Shown here: one piece after another, positions 8,378 through 16,265 of the stretch
Layout of the letters: the number at the start of each line of letters is the position of its first letter
Position numbering within the stretch: the stretch's first letter is position 1
NCBI RefSeq assembly: GCF_900168255.1
Contig: NZ_LT799838.1
Location: 1,798,001 to 1,862,000 of the forward strand
DNA: 64,000 bases
Source of the DNA: Psychrobacter sp. DAB_AL43B
GTDB taxonomy: Bacteria; Pseudomonadota; Gammaproteobacteria; Pseudomonadales; Moraxellaceae
Direction of reading: 5' to 3'
Position numbers and translations under genes: made by a program
Notes under the pieces: generated by a model
What the model saw: the letters and a program-made list of their open reading frames with translations, nothing else
The model's database searches: none
What the model was told of the DNA's origin: nothing

Positions 8378-10060
8378 TTAATCAATTTCTTTGGGAACTG
8401 ATTCGTTGGCAAGTTTTTCTTCAGCAAGTCGATGATCGGTCTCAACTCGGTTAGGACGATAAAGGTCTTGATCACGAGCCATTTGCTGCGCAATTTTTGG
8501 TCCATTCCATAACGATGGTAGAAGAATAAAGGACACCGGCACAGCAGTAATCACGATAAAGGATTGCAAAGCAGTCACCCCGCCTGATCCAAGCGAGATT
8601 AAAACGATAGCCGTTACCCCCATCATGATGCCCCAAAAGGTACGGATAACAGCGTTGGGCTCGCGCTCACCACTGATAACGACACTGATGGTGTAGGTCA
8701 TCGAGTCACCCGTAGTGACAATAAAAACCATGGTTAAAATGATAAATAATAATGAGGTAATCAAAGGAAATGGTAACTGCTGAGTGATTGCTAGCAAAGC
8801 ACCAGGAAGGTTAAAGCCTTCAAAAGCAGTACTAACACTACCCGGATTGGCGATCTCAAACGCTAGGCCTGTGCCACCCACGACCGTGAACCAAAAGCAG
8901 GTCACTAGTGGAGCAATAATACAAACCGTCGTGATTAATTGGCGAATGGTACGACCCCGTGAGATACGCGCAATAAAGATCGCCATCATCGGGCCATAAC
9001 CTAAAAACCAACCCCAAAAGAATACCGTCCAGCCACCAAGCCAACCTTCATCACCGCGAAAAGTTGCCATCGGGATAAAGTTATGGACCATCGTGCCAAC
9101 GCCTTGAATATAGCCATTAACGATAAATTTGGTTGGTCCAAATAAAAGAATAAACACCATGAGAGCGACAGCCAGCATGACGTTAAATCGACTAAGTAAT
9201 TGCATACCGCGGGCAAGTCCACTAATCGCCGAAAGGGTATATAAGACAATAGCAAATATGATAATAATGAGCTGGGTGGTAAAAGTATCTGGAATACCAA
9301 ATAAAGTGTTTAATGCATAGCTGGTTTGTAGACCCAAAAAGCCAATAGGACCGATCGTACCGGCCGCAACCGCGACAATACAACAAGCATCGATAATCGC
9401 TCCGGTATGACCAGTAAGCACACGATCGCCAAACATAGGATATAAGAGCGTACGCGGTTTAAGCGGCAAACCTTTGTCATAATGCAGGTGCATTACCACA
9501 ATAGCTGTCAAGCTACCAACAATCGACCACGCTAAAAAGCCCCAATGCATAAACGATTGTGATAACGCATTAAAAGCGCGTTGTTGAATATCAGCTGTTT
9601 CAGCATAGACAGGCGGTGCACTAACGAAATGAGCGATAGGTTCAGCGGCTGCCCAAAAAACCCCGCCGCCAGCAAGTAGCGTACAAAATAGAATGGCCAT
9701 CCATTTAAAGTTGTCCATTTCAGGCTTTGGTAGATTGCCTAAAATGACCCTTCCGGTGCGACCAGCGCCAACTGCTAACGCAATCACAAAAGTGGCTAAT
9801 AATAAGATTTGCCAAAAAGGACCAAAAACTTTAGCCGACCAAACAAAGCCTAAATCAACTATTTTCGATAAGCGCTCTTCTGCAAAGATCGCCATCAGAA
9901 CAAAGGCAATAATAAAACCGCCACTGTACCAAAATGCTGGGTTTTTGAGTCCTAGAGTATCTGTGTCTGCCTCTTTAGAAGGTGATCCATGATTCGCTGC
10001 TGTGTTTGCCACACTTGAGCGTCCTTGCTCGTCTTTGTTAAATCCCTTTAAATCAGCCAT
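8378..10060 (-). CDS. BCCT-family transporter with atypical substrate-site residues
   Basis: A 560-aa inner-membrane transporter of the betaine/choline/carnitine family (12 helices expected, about residues 45-535). The family signature is clear at 344-371: WTVFFWGWF followed by the FIARISRGRTIRQ loop. Two sites differ from classical members. The WAWW aromatic box of helix 8 reads W349-G-W351-F352, and the usual GMGIG glycine stretch before FFGVAEP reads AGGGVFWAAAEP (130-141). These lie where substrate and coupling ion bind, so the cargo may not be glycine betaine. The N-terminal tail is polar and the C-terminal tail short, so osmosensing of the BetP type is not indicated. It probably imports the compound broken down by the neighbouring enzymes. 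GGAG precedes the ATG. Confidence 0.9.
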   Translation of the reverse strand: MADLKGFNKDEQGRSSVANTAANHGSPSKEADTDTLGLKNPAFWYSGGFIIAFVLMAIFAEERLSKIVDLGFVWSAKVFGPFWQILLLATFVIALAVGAGRTGRVILGNLPKPEMDNFKWMAILFCTLLAGGGVFWAAAEPIAHFVSAPPVYAETADIQQRAFNALSQSFMHWGFLAWSIVGSLTAIVVMHLHYDKGLPLKPRTLLYPMFGDRVLTGHTGAIIDACCIVAVAAGTIGPIGFLGLQTSYALNTLFGIPDTFTTQLIIIIFAIVLYTLSAISGLARGMQLLSRFNVMLAVALMVFILLFGPTKFIVNGYIQGVGTMVHNFIPMATFRGDEGWLGGWTVFFWGWFLGYGPMMAIFIARISRGRTIRQLITTVCIIAPLVTCFWFTVVGGTGLAFEIANPGSVSTAFEGFNLPGALLAITQQLPFPLITSLLFIILTMVFIVTTGDSMTYTISVVISGEREPNAVIRTFWGIMMGVTAIVLISLGSGGVTALQSFIVITAVPVSFILLPSLWNGPKIAQQMARDQDLYRPNRVETDHRLAEEKLANESVPKEID

Positions 10061-10175
10061 GATGTGGCTCCATATGATAATGTTGCGTCACTTAAATTAG
10101 CAGTAGCTTGTCTTGAAAATCAGCAGCCAAAGACAACGTTACATTGTCTATTTTTAGCTCTAAATATTACGATTT

Positions 10176-11162
10176 TTATAAAGGCCTTATGCCAGCCTCG
10201 AGAAAGTCAAACCAGTTTTGACCGATGATCTTGCCAGCATCTTTATCATTAAAGCCATGTTGCAATAAACCGTTATAGATATTTTCCATACCGTCTTTAC
10301 CAGCGAACCACGGCAGCGTATCAGGCCATCCTGAATTATTGGCATTACCTTCACCATAATCCATCGCCTTTGACCAACGACCGTTACGCATCCACTCAAG
10401 CACTGCTTGTGGTTGGTTAAGGCATAAATCACTACCAATCGCTAAATGCTCAACACCATATTTATCCGCACAATCAGCAATCATGCTACAAAAGTCATTG
10501 AGCGTACAGGCGCTGCCATTCGGTAAGTGAAACGGGTATAAGCTGAAACCTAACAACCCGCCAGCCTTGGTTAAGGCACTAATAACAGTATCCGATTTAT
10601 TACGTAACGCCTCATGGGCAGTAGTCGGATTGGCATGGCTGATACAGATTGGACGGCTCGATATCTCAATCGCCTCAAGCGTTGATTGCTCGGCGCTGTG
10701 CGACATATCAATAATCATACCGACTCGATTCATCTCGGCTATTGCTTGTTGACCAAAACGCGTTACGCCTGAATCATTTTGCTCATAACAACCCGTCGCC
10801 AGTAAGCTTTGGTTGTTATAGGTCAATTGCATAATCAATAAACCTAAGCGGCGCATAACACTAATCAGACCAATCTCATCATCGATAGGCGAGCAGTTTT
10901 GCGCGCCAAAGAAGATACCAACTTTGCCTTGTTGCTTAGCAGTCTCAATATCAGCGACCGAATACACGGGCAAGATAAGGTCTGAGTTTTGCTCAAAGCG
11001 GGCATCCCATTCAGCAAAGCGCGTTAGGGTTTGGCGAGCATCCTCGTGATACACCAAGGTGGCGTGTACCGCATCGATACCACTGGCTTGTAGCATCTTG
11101 AAATAATCACGATCCCAATGGCTATACTGTAATCCATCAATGATGATATGGTCTTGGTACAT
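10176..11162 (-). CDS. M19 (membrane dipeptidase)-family protein lacking part of the metal site
   Basis: A 328-aa protein of peptidase family M19. ATG at 11162 was chosen over an upstream TTG because AAGGA is eight bases before it. The distal motifs are present: DMSH and SHAN histidines, and later IGSDL. The first zinc ligands are missing: the usual DGH-x-D reads DGLQY at residues 9-13, and the bridging Glu of the GVEGG motif is Gln in FGAQN. From memory, the same changes mark the M19 member of the Pseudomonas dgc (dimethylglycine) locus, so this is likely a distinct subfamily linked to catabolism of N-methylated compounds rather than dipeptides. The position between BCCT and aldehyde dehydrogenase supports that. 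No signal peptide is seen. Confidence 0.85.
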   Translation of the reverse strand: MYQDHIIIDGLQYSHWDRDYFKMLQASGIDAVHATLVYHEDARQTLTRFAEWDARFEQNSDLILPVYSVADIETAKQQGKVGIFFGAQNCSPIDDEIGLISVMRRLGLLIMQLTYNNQSLLATGCYEQNDSGVTRFGQQAIAEMNRVGMIIDMSHSAEQSTLEAIEISSRPICISHANPTTAHEALRNKSDTVISALTKAGGLLGFSLYPFHLPNGSACTLNDFCSMIADCADKYGVEHLAIGSDLCLNQPQAVLEWMRNGRWSKAMDYGEGNANNSGWPDTLPWFAGKDGMENIYNGLLQHGFNDKDAGKIIGQNWFDFLEAGIRPL

Positions 11163-11272
11163 TTTCAAATTCCTTTTATGCTTTTGTAAGTAGCCGCTCG
11201 GCGCAGGTTTAACCAGTTGCGCCGTGATTAATTAATCAATTAACTGCGGCTATCATCCTTTTTAATCCGCTT

Positions 11273-12736
11273 CTAGTACGCTTTTTGATAAGCGGTTTTA
11301 ACAATGGTATAAAACTCTTTGGCATACGTTCCTTGTTCGCGTGGACCAAAACTTGACTCTTTACGACCACCGAATGGCACATGATAATCGGTACCTGCCG
11401 TTGCTAAATTGACCATGACGCAGCCTGCTTGCACTTGCTCTTTAAACATCGCGCTATTCCGCAAGCTTTGGGTAATAATGCCGCCAGTTAAGCCAAAACG
11501 CGTGTCATTGGTCATGGCAATCGCCTCTTCCAAGTTCTGCACACGCATGACACAAGCAAGTGGTGCAAACACTTCTTCTTGGTTGATATCCCAACTGTTG
11601 TCGGTCTCTGTGAACAAGGTAGGCGACATATAATAACCGTCATGTGGCATGTCTAAACGCTCACCACCAAAGGCTAAATTGGCACCGGCTTGCTTGGCTT
11701 TTTCAATCCAATCCATATTCGATGCAAGCTGCTTGTCATCAACGATTGGACCCATAAAGATACCGTCATCAAGCGCATGACCGACTTTCAACGTTTTCAT
11801 TTTTGCAATAACGCCATCAACGAAAGCATCATGAATACCGTCCATAACAATCAATCGTGAAGATGCAGTACATTTCTGTCCTGAACCACCGAACGCGCCA
11901 GCAACAGCGGCATCAATGGCGACTTGCAAGTCAGCATCATCCGCGATGACTAAAGCATTTTTACTGCCCATCTCTAACTGGCAACGGACAAAGTTTGGCG
12001 CGGTTGCCGCAGCAACTTTGCGACCAGTCGCTACTGAACCAGTAAAACTAACCGCATCAATGTCTTTTGAATTAATCAACGCATCACCAACTGATGAGCC
12101 GCCACCAAGCACTAAGTTAAATGTACCTTCTGGCAATCCTTGACGGTGTATAATTTCCGCCAACGCAACGGCACTCGCTGGGGTTAAATTCGCAGGCTTC
12201 CAAATAACGCTATTACCATAGGCTAATGCTGGTGCAATTTTCCATACAGCAGTAGCGGTTGGGAAGTTCCAAGGTGAAATGATAGCGACGACACCGACTG
12301 CTTCACGAGTCACTTCAACTTTCACACCAGGGCGTACCGAGTCAGCAAGGTCGCCCATTTGGCGTAATACCTCGGCAGCATAATAGTGAAAGAATTGACC
12401 GGCACGATAAATCTCGCCGCGACCTTCCGCAAACGGCTTACCTTCTTCACGTGATAGCAAAGTACCTAACTCATCACAACGCGCAATCATCTCATCGCCA
12501 ATCGCTTGCAGAATTGACTGCTTTTTTTCTATGGGCGTTTTTTCCCATTTTGGCTGGGCAATGCGCGCGGCAGCAATAGCATCTTGTACTTGGTCACTGC
12601 TGGCTTGAGCAAAATCACCGATAGTTTCGCTGACATCAGACGGGTTAATATTGGCAATCGTATCTGCACCACTTTGCCATTCACCATTAATATAGAGTGA
12701 TTTGTTTGGGTCTTGTTTGAACGCTTGAGTTGACAT
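11273..12736 (-). CDS. NAD(P)-dependent aldehyde dehydrogenase (KGSADH-like)
   Basis: A 487-aa ALDH-superfamily enzyme oxidising an aldehyde to the acid. Catalytic residues visible: Asn157 in SPWNFP, Lys180 in WKPAN, Glu255 in LEMGSKN, and the nucleophile Cys289 in GQKCTASSR. The KCTASSR context and overall pattern resemble alpha-ketoglutaric semialdehyde dehydrogenases, though succinate- or betaine-aldehyde-type substrates remain possible. Length is standard. AAGGA sits seven bases before the ATG. It is the second gene after the RidA gene, on the same strand as the M19 and BCCT genes, and would act on an aldehyde produced late in the pathway. Precise substrate is not readable from sequence. 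Confidence 0.9.
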   Translation of the reverse strand: MSTQAFKQDPNKSLYINGEWQSGADTIANINPSDVSETIGDFAQASSDQVQDAIAAARIAQPKWEKTPIEKKQSILQAIGDEMIARCDELGTLLSREEGKPFAEGRGEIYRAGQFFHYYAAEVLRQMGDLADSVRPGVKVEVTREAVGVVAIISPWNFPTATAVWKIAPALAYGNSVIWKPANLTPASAVALAEIIHRQGLPEGTFNLVLGGGSSVGDALINSKDIDAVSFTGSVATGRKVAAATAPNFVRCQLEMGSKNALVIADDADLQVAIDAAVAGAFGGSGQKCTASSRLIVMDGIHDAFVDGVIAKMKTLKVGHALDDGIFMGPIVDDKQLASNMDWIEKAKQAGANLAFGGERLDMPHDGYYMSPTLFTETDNSWDINQEEVFAPLACVMRVQNLEEAIAMTNDTRFGLTGGIITQSLRNSAMFKEQVQAGCVMVNLATAGTDYHVPFGGRKESSFGPREQGTYAKEFYTIVKTAYQKAY

Positions 12737-12832
12737 AAAAATATCCTTAATAACAATTTTTAGTGAGTTTATTTAAATAAAAAATACAATAGATTTGAGT
12801 CATAAAATAAATAGAAAATTACAAATGAAAGC

Positions 12833-13222
12833 CTAAGGTACAGCCGCATAAACAACCAGCTCAACCAGCATTTCTTCCCGTGCCAAACCCGATATCACTA
12901 AAGCAGCGCGATTTGGATAGGGTGCGGTGAAGTATTCAGCATAAACCTGATTGACCACTTTTAGATAGTCACGATCGGTGACATAAATTAATACCTGTAA
13001 TACCGAGTCCATACTGGTATTGGCACATTCTAGGGTATGCTTTAGGTTATCAAGCGTTTGGCGAGTTTGTGCTTCGATACCACCAGCGACCACTTCACCA
13101 TTGTCATCGATAGGAATCTGGGCGGTATACAATGTACCGTTATTAGTCACTGCCCATTCAAGGGGCGACTTCGACGCATAAAGTGAAGTCTTAACGGCTT
13201 GTTTGGTTGATTGAGTGGTCAT
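12833..13222 (-). CDS. RidA/YjgF-family protein
   Basis: A 129-aa member of the Rid superfamily, whose archetype hydrolyses reactive enamine/imine intermediates. The start at 13222 is chosen because AAAGGA precedes it; an in-frame upstream codon would lack a site. Family features: a YTAQIPID segment, the QTRQTLDNLKHTLE helix, and NRAALVISGL holding the Arg expected at the active site. It is the first gene of the minus-strand cluster, divergent from the LysR gene, with the palindromic operator between them. It may act on an imine formed during demethylation or deamination of the imported compound; this is inference. Confidence 0.85.
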   Translation of the reverse strand: MTTQSTKQAVKTSLYASKSPLEWAVTNNGTLYTAQIPIDDNGEVVAGGIEAQTRQTLDNLKHTLECANTSMDSVLQVLIYVTDRDYLKVVNQVYAEYFTAPYPNRAALVISGLAREEMLVELVVYAAVP

Positions 13223-13319
13223 GTCGTTATATCCTTTGAATGAATGGTTACACAAATTCTTTGTTATTCATTATGCTACGCACTTATTAATGATAAATCT
13301 AACCAATTAAATATTAAAT

Positions 13320-13340
13320 ATGATAGATTTAATCTATCAT
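13320..13340. promoter_or_regulatory. 21-bp palindrome, probable LysR-type operator
   Basis: ATGATAGATT and AATCTATCAT face each other around a single central T, a perfect 10-bp inverted repeat. Its core ATAG-N7-CTAT contains the T-N11-A pattern that LysR-type regulators bind. It lies in the 171-base gap between the divergent RidA and LysR starts, about 98 bases from the former and 53 from the latter. This is the classical place for a site controlling both the catabolic operon and the regulator itself. Confidence 0.75.
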
Positions 13341-13393
13341 TTGAAACTATCGTATTTCTCGTAATATCAGCAAGCATAAAGGCGCTAACCACT

Positions 13394-14311
13394 ATGAAAT
13401 TACAGCAGCTACGACATTTTTTATTTGTGGTAGAAGAAGGCGGCTTTCGCGCGGCAGCCAATCGTGCCAATCGCTCACAAGCCGCAATATCGGCATCAAT
13501 AAAGGAGCTTGAGAAGACGCTAGATCAGCGTTTGTTTGAAGTTGGTAATAAGGCGACGCTGACAGCTTTTGGAGAAAGTTGCGTACCCAAAATTCAGCAG
13601 TTTCTCAGTGTCTATCAAGCATTAGAAGATGATTTGCAAGCCATTGCATCAGGGGACAAAGGAAAAATCAGGATTGCCAGCGTGCCATCACTAGTGACTA
13701 AGTTATTGCCTAGCGTGTTGGTCGCCTATTCAAAGAAATATCCGGATATCGAAATCGTCTTAATAGATGATAATGCGGTGGGAGTGGCCAATCGATTACT
13801 GACCGGTGAAGTAGATTTGGCTTTGGGCAACTGTACAAGTATCGACGAAAAAGAAATTGATTTTACCCTGCTCATATCAGATCCTATCGGGGTAGTTTGT
13901 CTTAAAAGCAACAAGCTAAACCGTTTATCAGGGCAGCTATCAAAACCGTCAAAAAGTGAAGTACAAAAAGGACTAAAATGGCAACAGCTCTTAACGCAGC
14001 CATTTATTTATAATGGCACCTGTAGACTACTTGAGAATACACCAGCAGAAGCGCTCAATCGCAAGGCTCGCTACACGGTAGAAAACATCACCTCATTGTT
14101 TTCATTATTGAGAAACGATTTGGGTATCACGACCTTACCGAAACTCGCCTTCCCTGCTAATGAACCTGAGCTGGTTTGGATAAAATTACTTGACCCTTCT
14201 TTAAACAGACAAATTGGTATCTTTAAACTGGCCAATAAATCTATCTCTCCACCTGCCCAAGCCTTTTATGAGCTGTGTATTTCGTATGTTCAGGAGAACT
14301 ATTTGTTGTAA
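13394..14311 (+). CDS. LysR-family transcriptional regulator
   Basis: A 305-aa LysR-type regulator starting at the ATG of MKLQQLRHFLFV. The open frame extends 50 codons further upstream, but that stretch overlaps the operator region and does not look like protein. The helix-turn-helix is at about residues 1-60 (GGFRAAANRANRSQAAISASIKELE). The inducer-binding domain follows (GKIRIASVPSL near 88). It is divergent from the RidA-ALDH-M19-BCCT operon and probably activates it when the substrate is present. The palindrome at 13320-13340 is the likely binding site. A long terminator closes the gene. Confidence 0.9.
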   Translation: MKLQQLRHFLFVVEEGGFRAAANRANRSQAAISASIKELEKTLDQRLFEVGNKATLTAFGESCVPKIQQFLSVYQALEDDLQAIASGDKGKIRIASVPSLVTKLLPSVLVAYSKKYPDIEIVLIDDNAVGVANRLLTGEVDLALGNCTSIDEKEIDFTLLISDPIGVVCLKSNKLNRLSGQLSKPSKSEVQKGLKWQQLLTQPFIYNGTCRLLENTPAEALNRKARYTVENITSLFSLLRNDLGITTLPKLAFPANEPELVWIKLLDPSLNRQIGIFKLANKSISPPAQAFYELCISYVQENYLL

Positions 14312-14381
14312 GCATTAACAATAGTATTAGTAAAATCCAAGCAGACGCTACTATAATTGTAGCGACCCGATTTAGTCATAT

Positions 14382-14430
14382 AAAAAAGGTTGCTAGTGCT
14401 ATATTAGCTATAGCACTAGCAACCTTTTTT
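14382..14430. terminator. strong terminator, 22-bp perfect stem
   Basis: Arms 14382-14403 and 14409-14430 are exact reverse complements (GGTTGCTAGTGCTATA core) with a 5-base loop. The stem begins with A6 and ends with T6, so it can work in both directions: after lysR on plus and after tehB on minus. Confidence 0.9.
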
Positions 14431-14502
14431 TGTACTTGGTGTTTTAACTCAGTAGCTTTTATTAAATAACTTTCATTCAGTAATATTATCAAAATTTATT
14501 GG

Positions 14503-15069
14503 CTAACTGGACTTACGTGCTAGCACCGTCGCAAATTGTAATTGAGCGCCGTTGTGCATCGTACCTAGGTCTTCATTGTACTTAATCAATTCCCACCCTT
14601 TATAAGCGTCGCGCAGTTGTCCTGCGCTGAGGGTAAATGGGAAATTAACTGGGCATGGGTACTGTGCCGTACTCATAGCACAAACAATCAGGTTATAACC
14701 AGCAGGCAAAGTACGCGCCTGCATGTCAGCGATAACAGCATCAACACGAGCAGGATCAAGAAACATTAAGGTTACCGTACAGGAAATAAATCCATAATCC
14801 GTATCAAGGCTTGCACGATTAATATCGTACACTTCAGCCTTAATATTGGTCAGACCTTCTTCATTAATGATGCTTTTCAGCATATCTATAGCACTGGGGT
14901 TAGCATCTATCGCGGTAACGTTAAATCCGTTTTGGCTAAGGTACAGAGCATTACGCCCACTCGAACAACCCATATCTAAGGTGTTGCACGGCTCGATAAT
15001 TTTGCATGCTTCTACCACTTCGCTATGTGCAGGAGTTAAGCCGTAACGGCTATTGAGATCAACGGTCAT
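14503..15069 (-). CDS. tehB: TehB-like SAM-dependent methyltransferase
   Basis: A 188-aa class I methyltransferase close to TehB, which methylates tellurite and related oxyanions using S-adenosylmethionine in the cytoplasm. Seen: the opening RYGLTPAHSEVVEA, the SAM-binding LDMGCSSGRN (31-40), and the TehB-typical stretches FISCTVTLMFLD and LIVCAMSTAQYPCPVNFPF. Length matches the short TehB form without the cupin-like N-terminal domain. No tehA is adjacent. AAGAGG lies before the ATG. The 28 bases around the start and leader are repeated almost exactly upstream of the neighbouring GST gene. The true physiological substrate may not be tellurite. Confidence 0.85.
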   Translation of the reverse strand: MTVDLNSRYGLTPAHSEVVEACKIIEPCNTLDMGCSSGRNALYLSQNGFNVTAIDANPSAIDMLKSIINEEGLTNIKAEVYDINRASLDTDYGFISCTVTLMFLDPARVDAVIADMQARTLPAGYNLIVCAMSTAQYPCPVNFPFTLSAGQLRDAYKGWELIKYNEDLGTMHNGAQLQFATVLARKSS

Positions 15070-15095
15070 GGTAACCTCTTAAGTTTGAAATGAGG
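15068..15095. repeat. duplicated 28-bp leader, copy A
   Basis: These 28 bases match 15808-15835 at 27 positions; the one difference is T/A at the tenth base. Copy A overlaps the tehB start codon and holds its ribosome-binding site. Confidence 0.85.
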
Positions 15096-15109
15096 CTTTT
15101 ATCATATCA

Positions 15110-15799
15110 CTAATTGAGGTCGATTAAAGAGGCAGGAAAAACCATCACGTCATCCCCTTCTTGCCACGGTCTAAATTTAATCATGGCTTGCAGAAAGAGG
15201 GGGTGTTCCAACCAGTGTTGTAGCCACTGCTGTAAATTGGGGTAAGGTAAGCTGTAAAAAATATCGCGATCGACATGGGCGAATTGGCGAACAAAAGGCA
15301 TGATGCCAATATCGGCGATACTAATACTATCGCCCAGCAAATACTTATTTTTAGCCAATAATTTTTCTAATACCTGCAAGAATACTTCACCTCGTTGCCG
15401 ATACTCTGTCTGGGTCATTTCAAGATGACGGTCGGCATATTTATAGCGATCTAGCCAATGTTTAAATTCATTGTCATTTTGCTCGATCAGAGCATTGGCT
15501 TGATCTAAAACCTTTGTATCCACCAGCCCTTGCGGATCTTGTTGCTCAAGCGCCCACGTCATTATCTCCCTGCTCTCTTCAATCACTGCACCATCTACAA
15601 TAGCATCCACAGTAGCATCAAAAACCTGTAAAACAGGTACAGTGCCTTTCGGGCTAATTGCTAGCATTTGGGCGGGTTTATTTTTCAATACTATCTCTCG
15701 CAGCTCCACTTGTAACTCGGCGAACAAGAGTCCTAGACGAGCGCGCATGGCATAAGGACAGCGACGAAAAGAATACAGGCGATGAAGTGAAGAAGTCAT
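15110..15799 (-). CDS. glutathione S-transferase-like protein
   Basis: A 229-aa protein with a thioredoxin-like N-terminal domain (about 1-85) and an all-helical GST C-terminal domain (about 95-215). Cys14 in the FRRCPYAMRARL motif is the likely glutathione-reactive residue, as in omega/beta-type and GrxB-like GSTs. KGTVPVL (52-58) is the cis-proline loop, and SIADIGIMPFVRQF (about 172-185) is the conserved N-capping region. It lies 40 bases upstream of tehB on the same strand and shares its leader sequence. Thiol chemistry beside a tellurite-type methyltransferase would fit detoxification, but that link is inferred only from position. Confidence 0.85.
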   Translation of the reverse strand: MTSSLHRLYSFRRCPYAMRARLGLLFAELQVELREIVLKNKPAQMLAISPKGTVPVLQVFDATVDAIVDGAVIEESREIMTWALEQQDPQGLVDTKVLDQANALIEQNDNEFKHWLDRYKYADRHLEMTQTEYRQRGEVFLQVLEKLLAKNKYLLGDSISIADIGIMPFVRQFAHVDRDIFYSLPYPNLQQWLQHWLEHPLFLQAMIKFRPWQEGDDVMVFPASLIDLN

Positions 15800-15807
15800 G
15801 GGTATTT

Positions 15808-15835
15808 ATGGTAACCACTTAAGTTTGAAATGAGG
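15808..15835. repeat. duplicated 28-bp leader, copy B
   Basis: Near-identical copy of 15068-15095 placed nine bases upstream of the GST start. Here it does not include the start codon, so the duplicated unit is an upstream leader or ribosome-binding segment, not coding sequence. Confidence 0.85.
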
Positions 15836-15870
15836 GCTATTATCTTACTACTAACCATGCTCAATTGAAA

Positions 15871-15912
15871 ATAGCAAATAGCAAATAGCAGATGGCAAAT
15901 GGCAAATGGCAC
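15871..15912. repeat. six tandem heptamers
   Basis: Three units of ATAGCAA/G are followed by three of ATGGCAA/C, giving a 42-base microsatellite in the gene-poor stretch 15800-16265. No gene start is close enough to make it an obvious phase-variation switch. Apart from this, the second 28-bp leader copy and the Fur box, nothing else was recognised in that stretch. Confidence 0.8.
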
Positions 15913-16141
15913 AATTACGGTAACGTGCGACGTCGCTTCCTCATGATCTTTGTATTATAGATTCCACAAAAATCATCCTTGCCACACCCCATACCTTTAT
16001 ATGTGGCTCAGTTTTAGCGTTGTTTCTAGCTATTGATAAAAGCTCACCTACACCACGCATTATTAGAATAAAAGCAATGCAAGCAGTCAGTAATAGTACG
16101 TAGTTAAATCGCTCCCATTGCTATAACCCCTATTTATATAT

Positions 16142-16156
16142 TGATAATAATTATCA
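16142..16156. promoter_or_regulatory. Fur box
   Basis: TGATAAT-A-ATTATCA is a perfect 7-1-7 inverted repeat equal to the Fur consensus core. It lies 110 bases upstream of the RCC1-repeat lipoprotein gene. Iron-dependent repression of that gene, and possibly of the di-haem gene after it, is inferred. Confidence 0.8.
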
Positions 16157-16265
16157 TTTGTAATATTATTCGCAATAATCGTTACTGCTATTTTGCTATA
16201 TATCCTTATTTTTAAGATTGGCATTGTTATTACCTTCCTTTTGTTGATGACCGATTGAGGCTTTT

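Noticed and set aside
13244..13393. Fifty-codon N-terminal extension of the LysR protein
   Set aside because: It covers the operator palindrome and promoter region. LysR proteins begin at the MKLQQLRHF-type motif.
14275..14469. 64-codon open frame after lysR
   Set aside because: It overlaps the end of lysR and reads straight through a 22-bp terminator stem.
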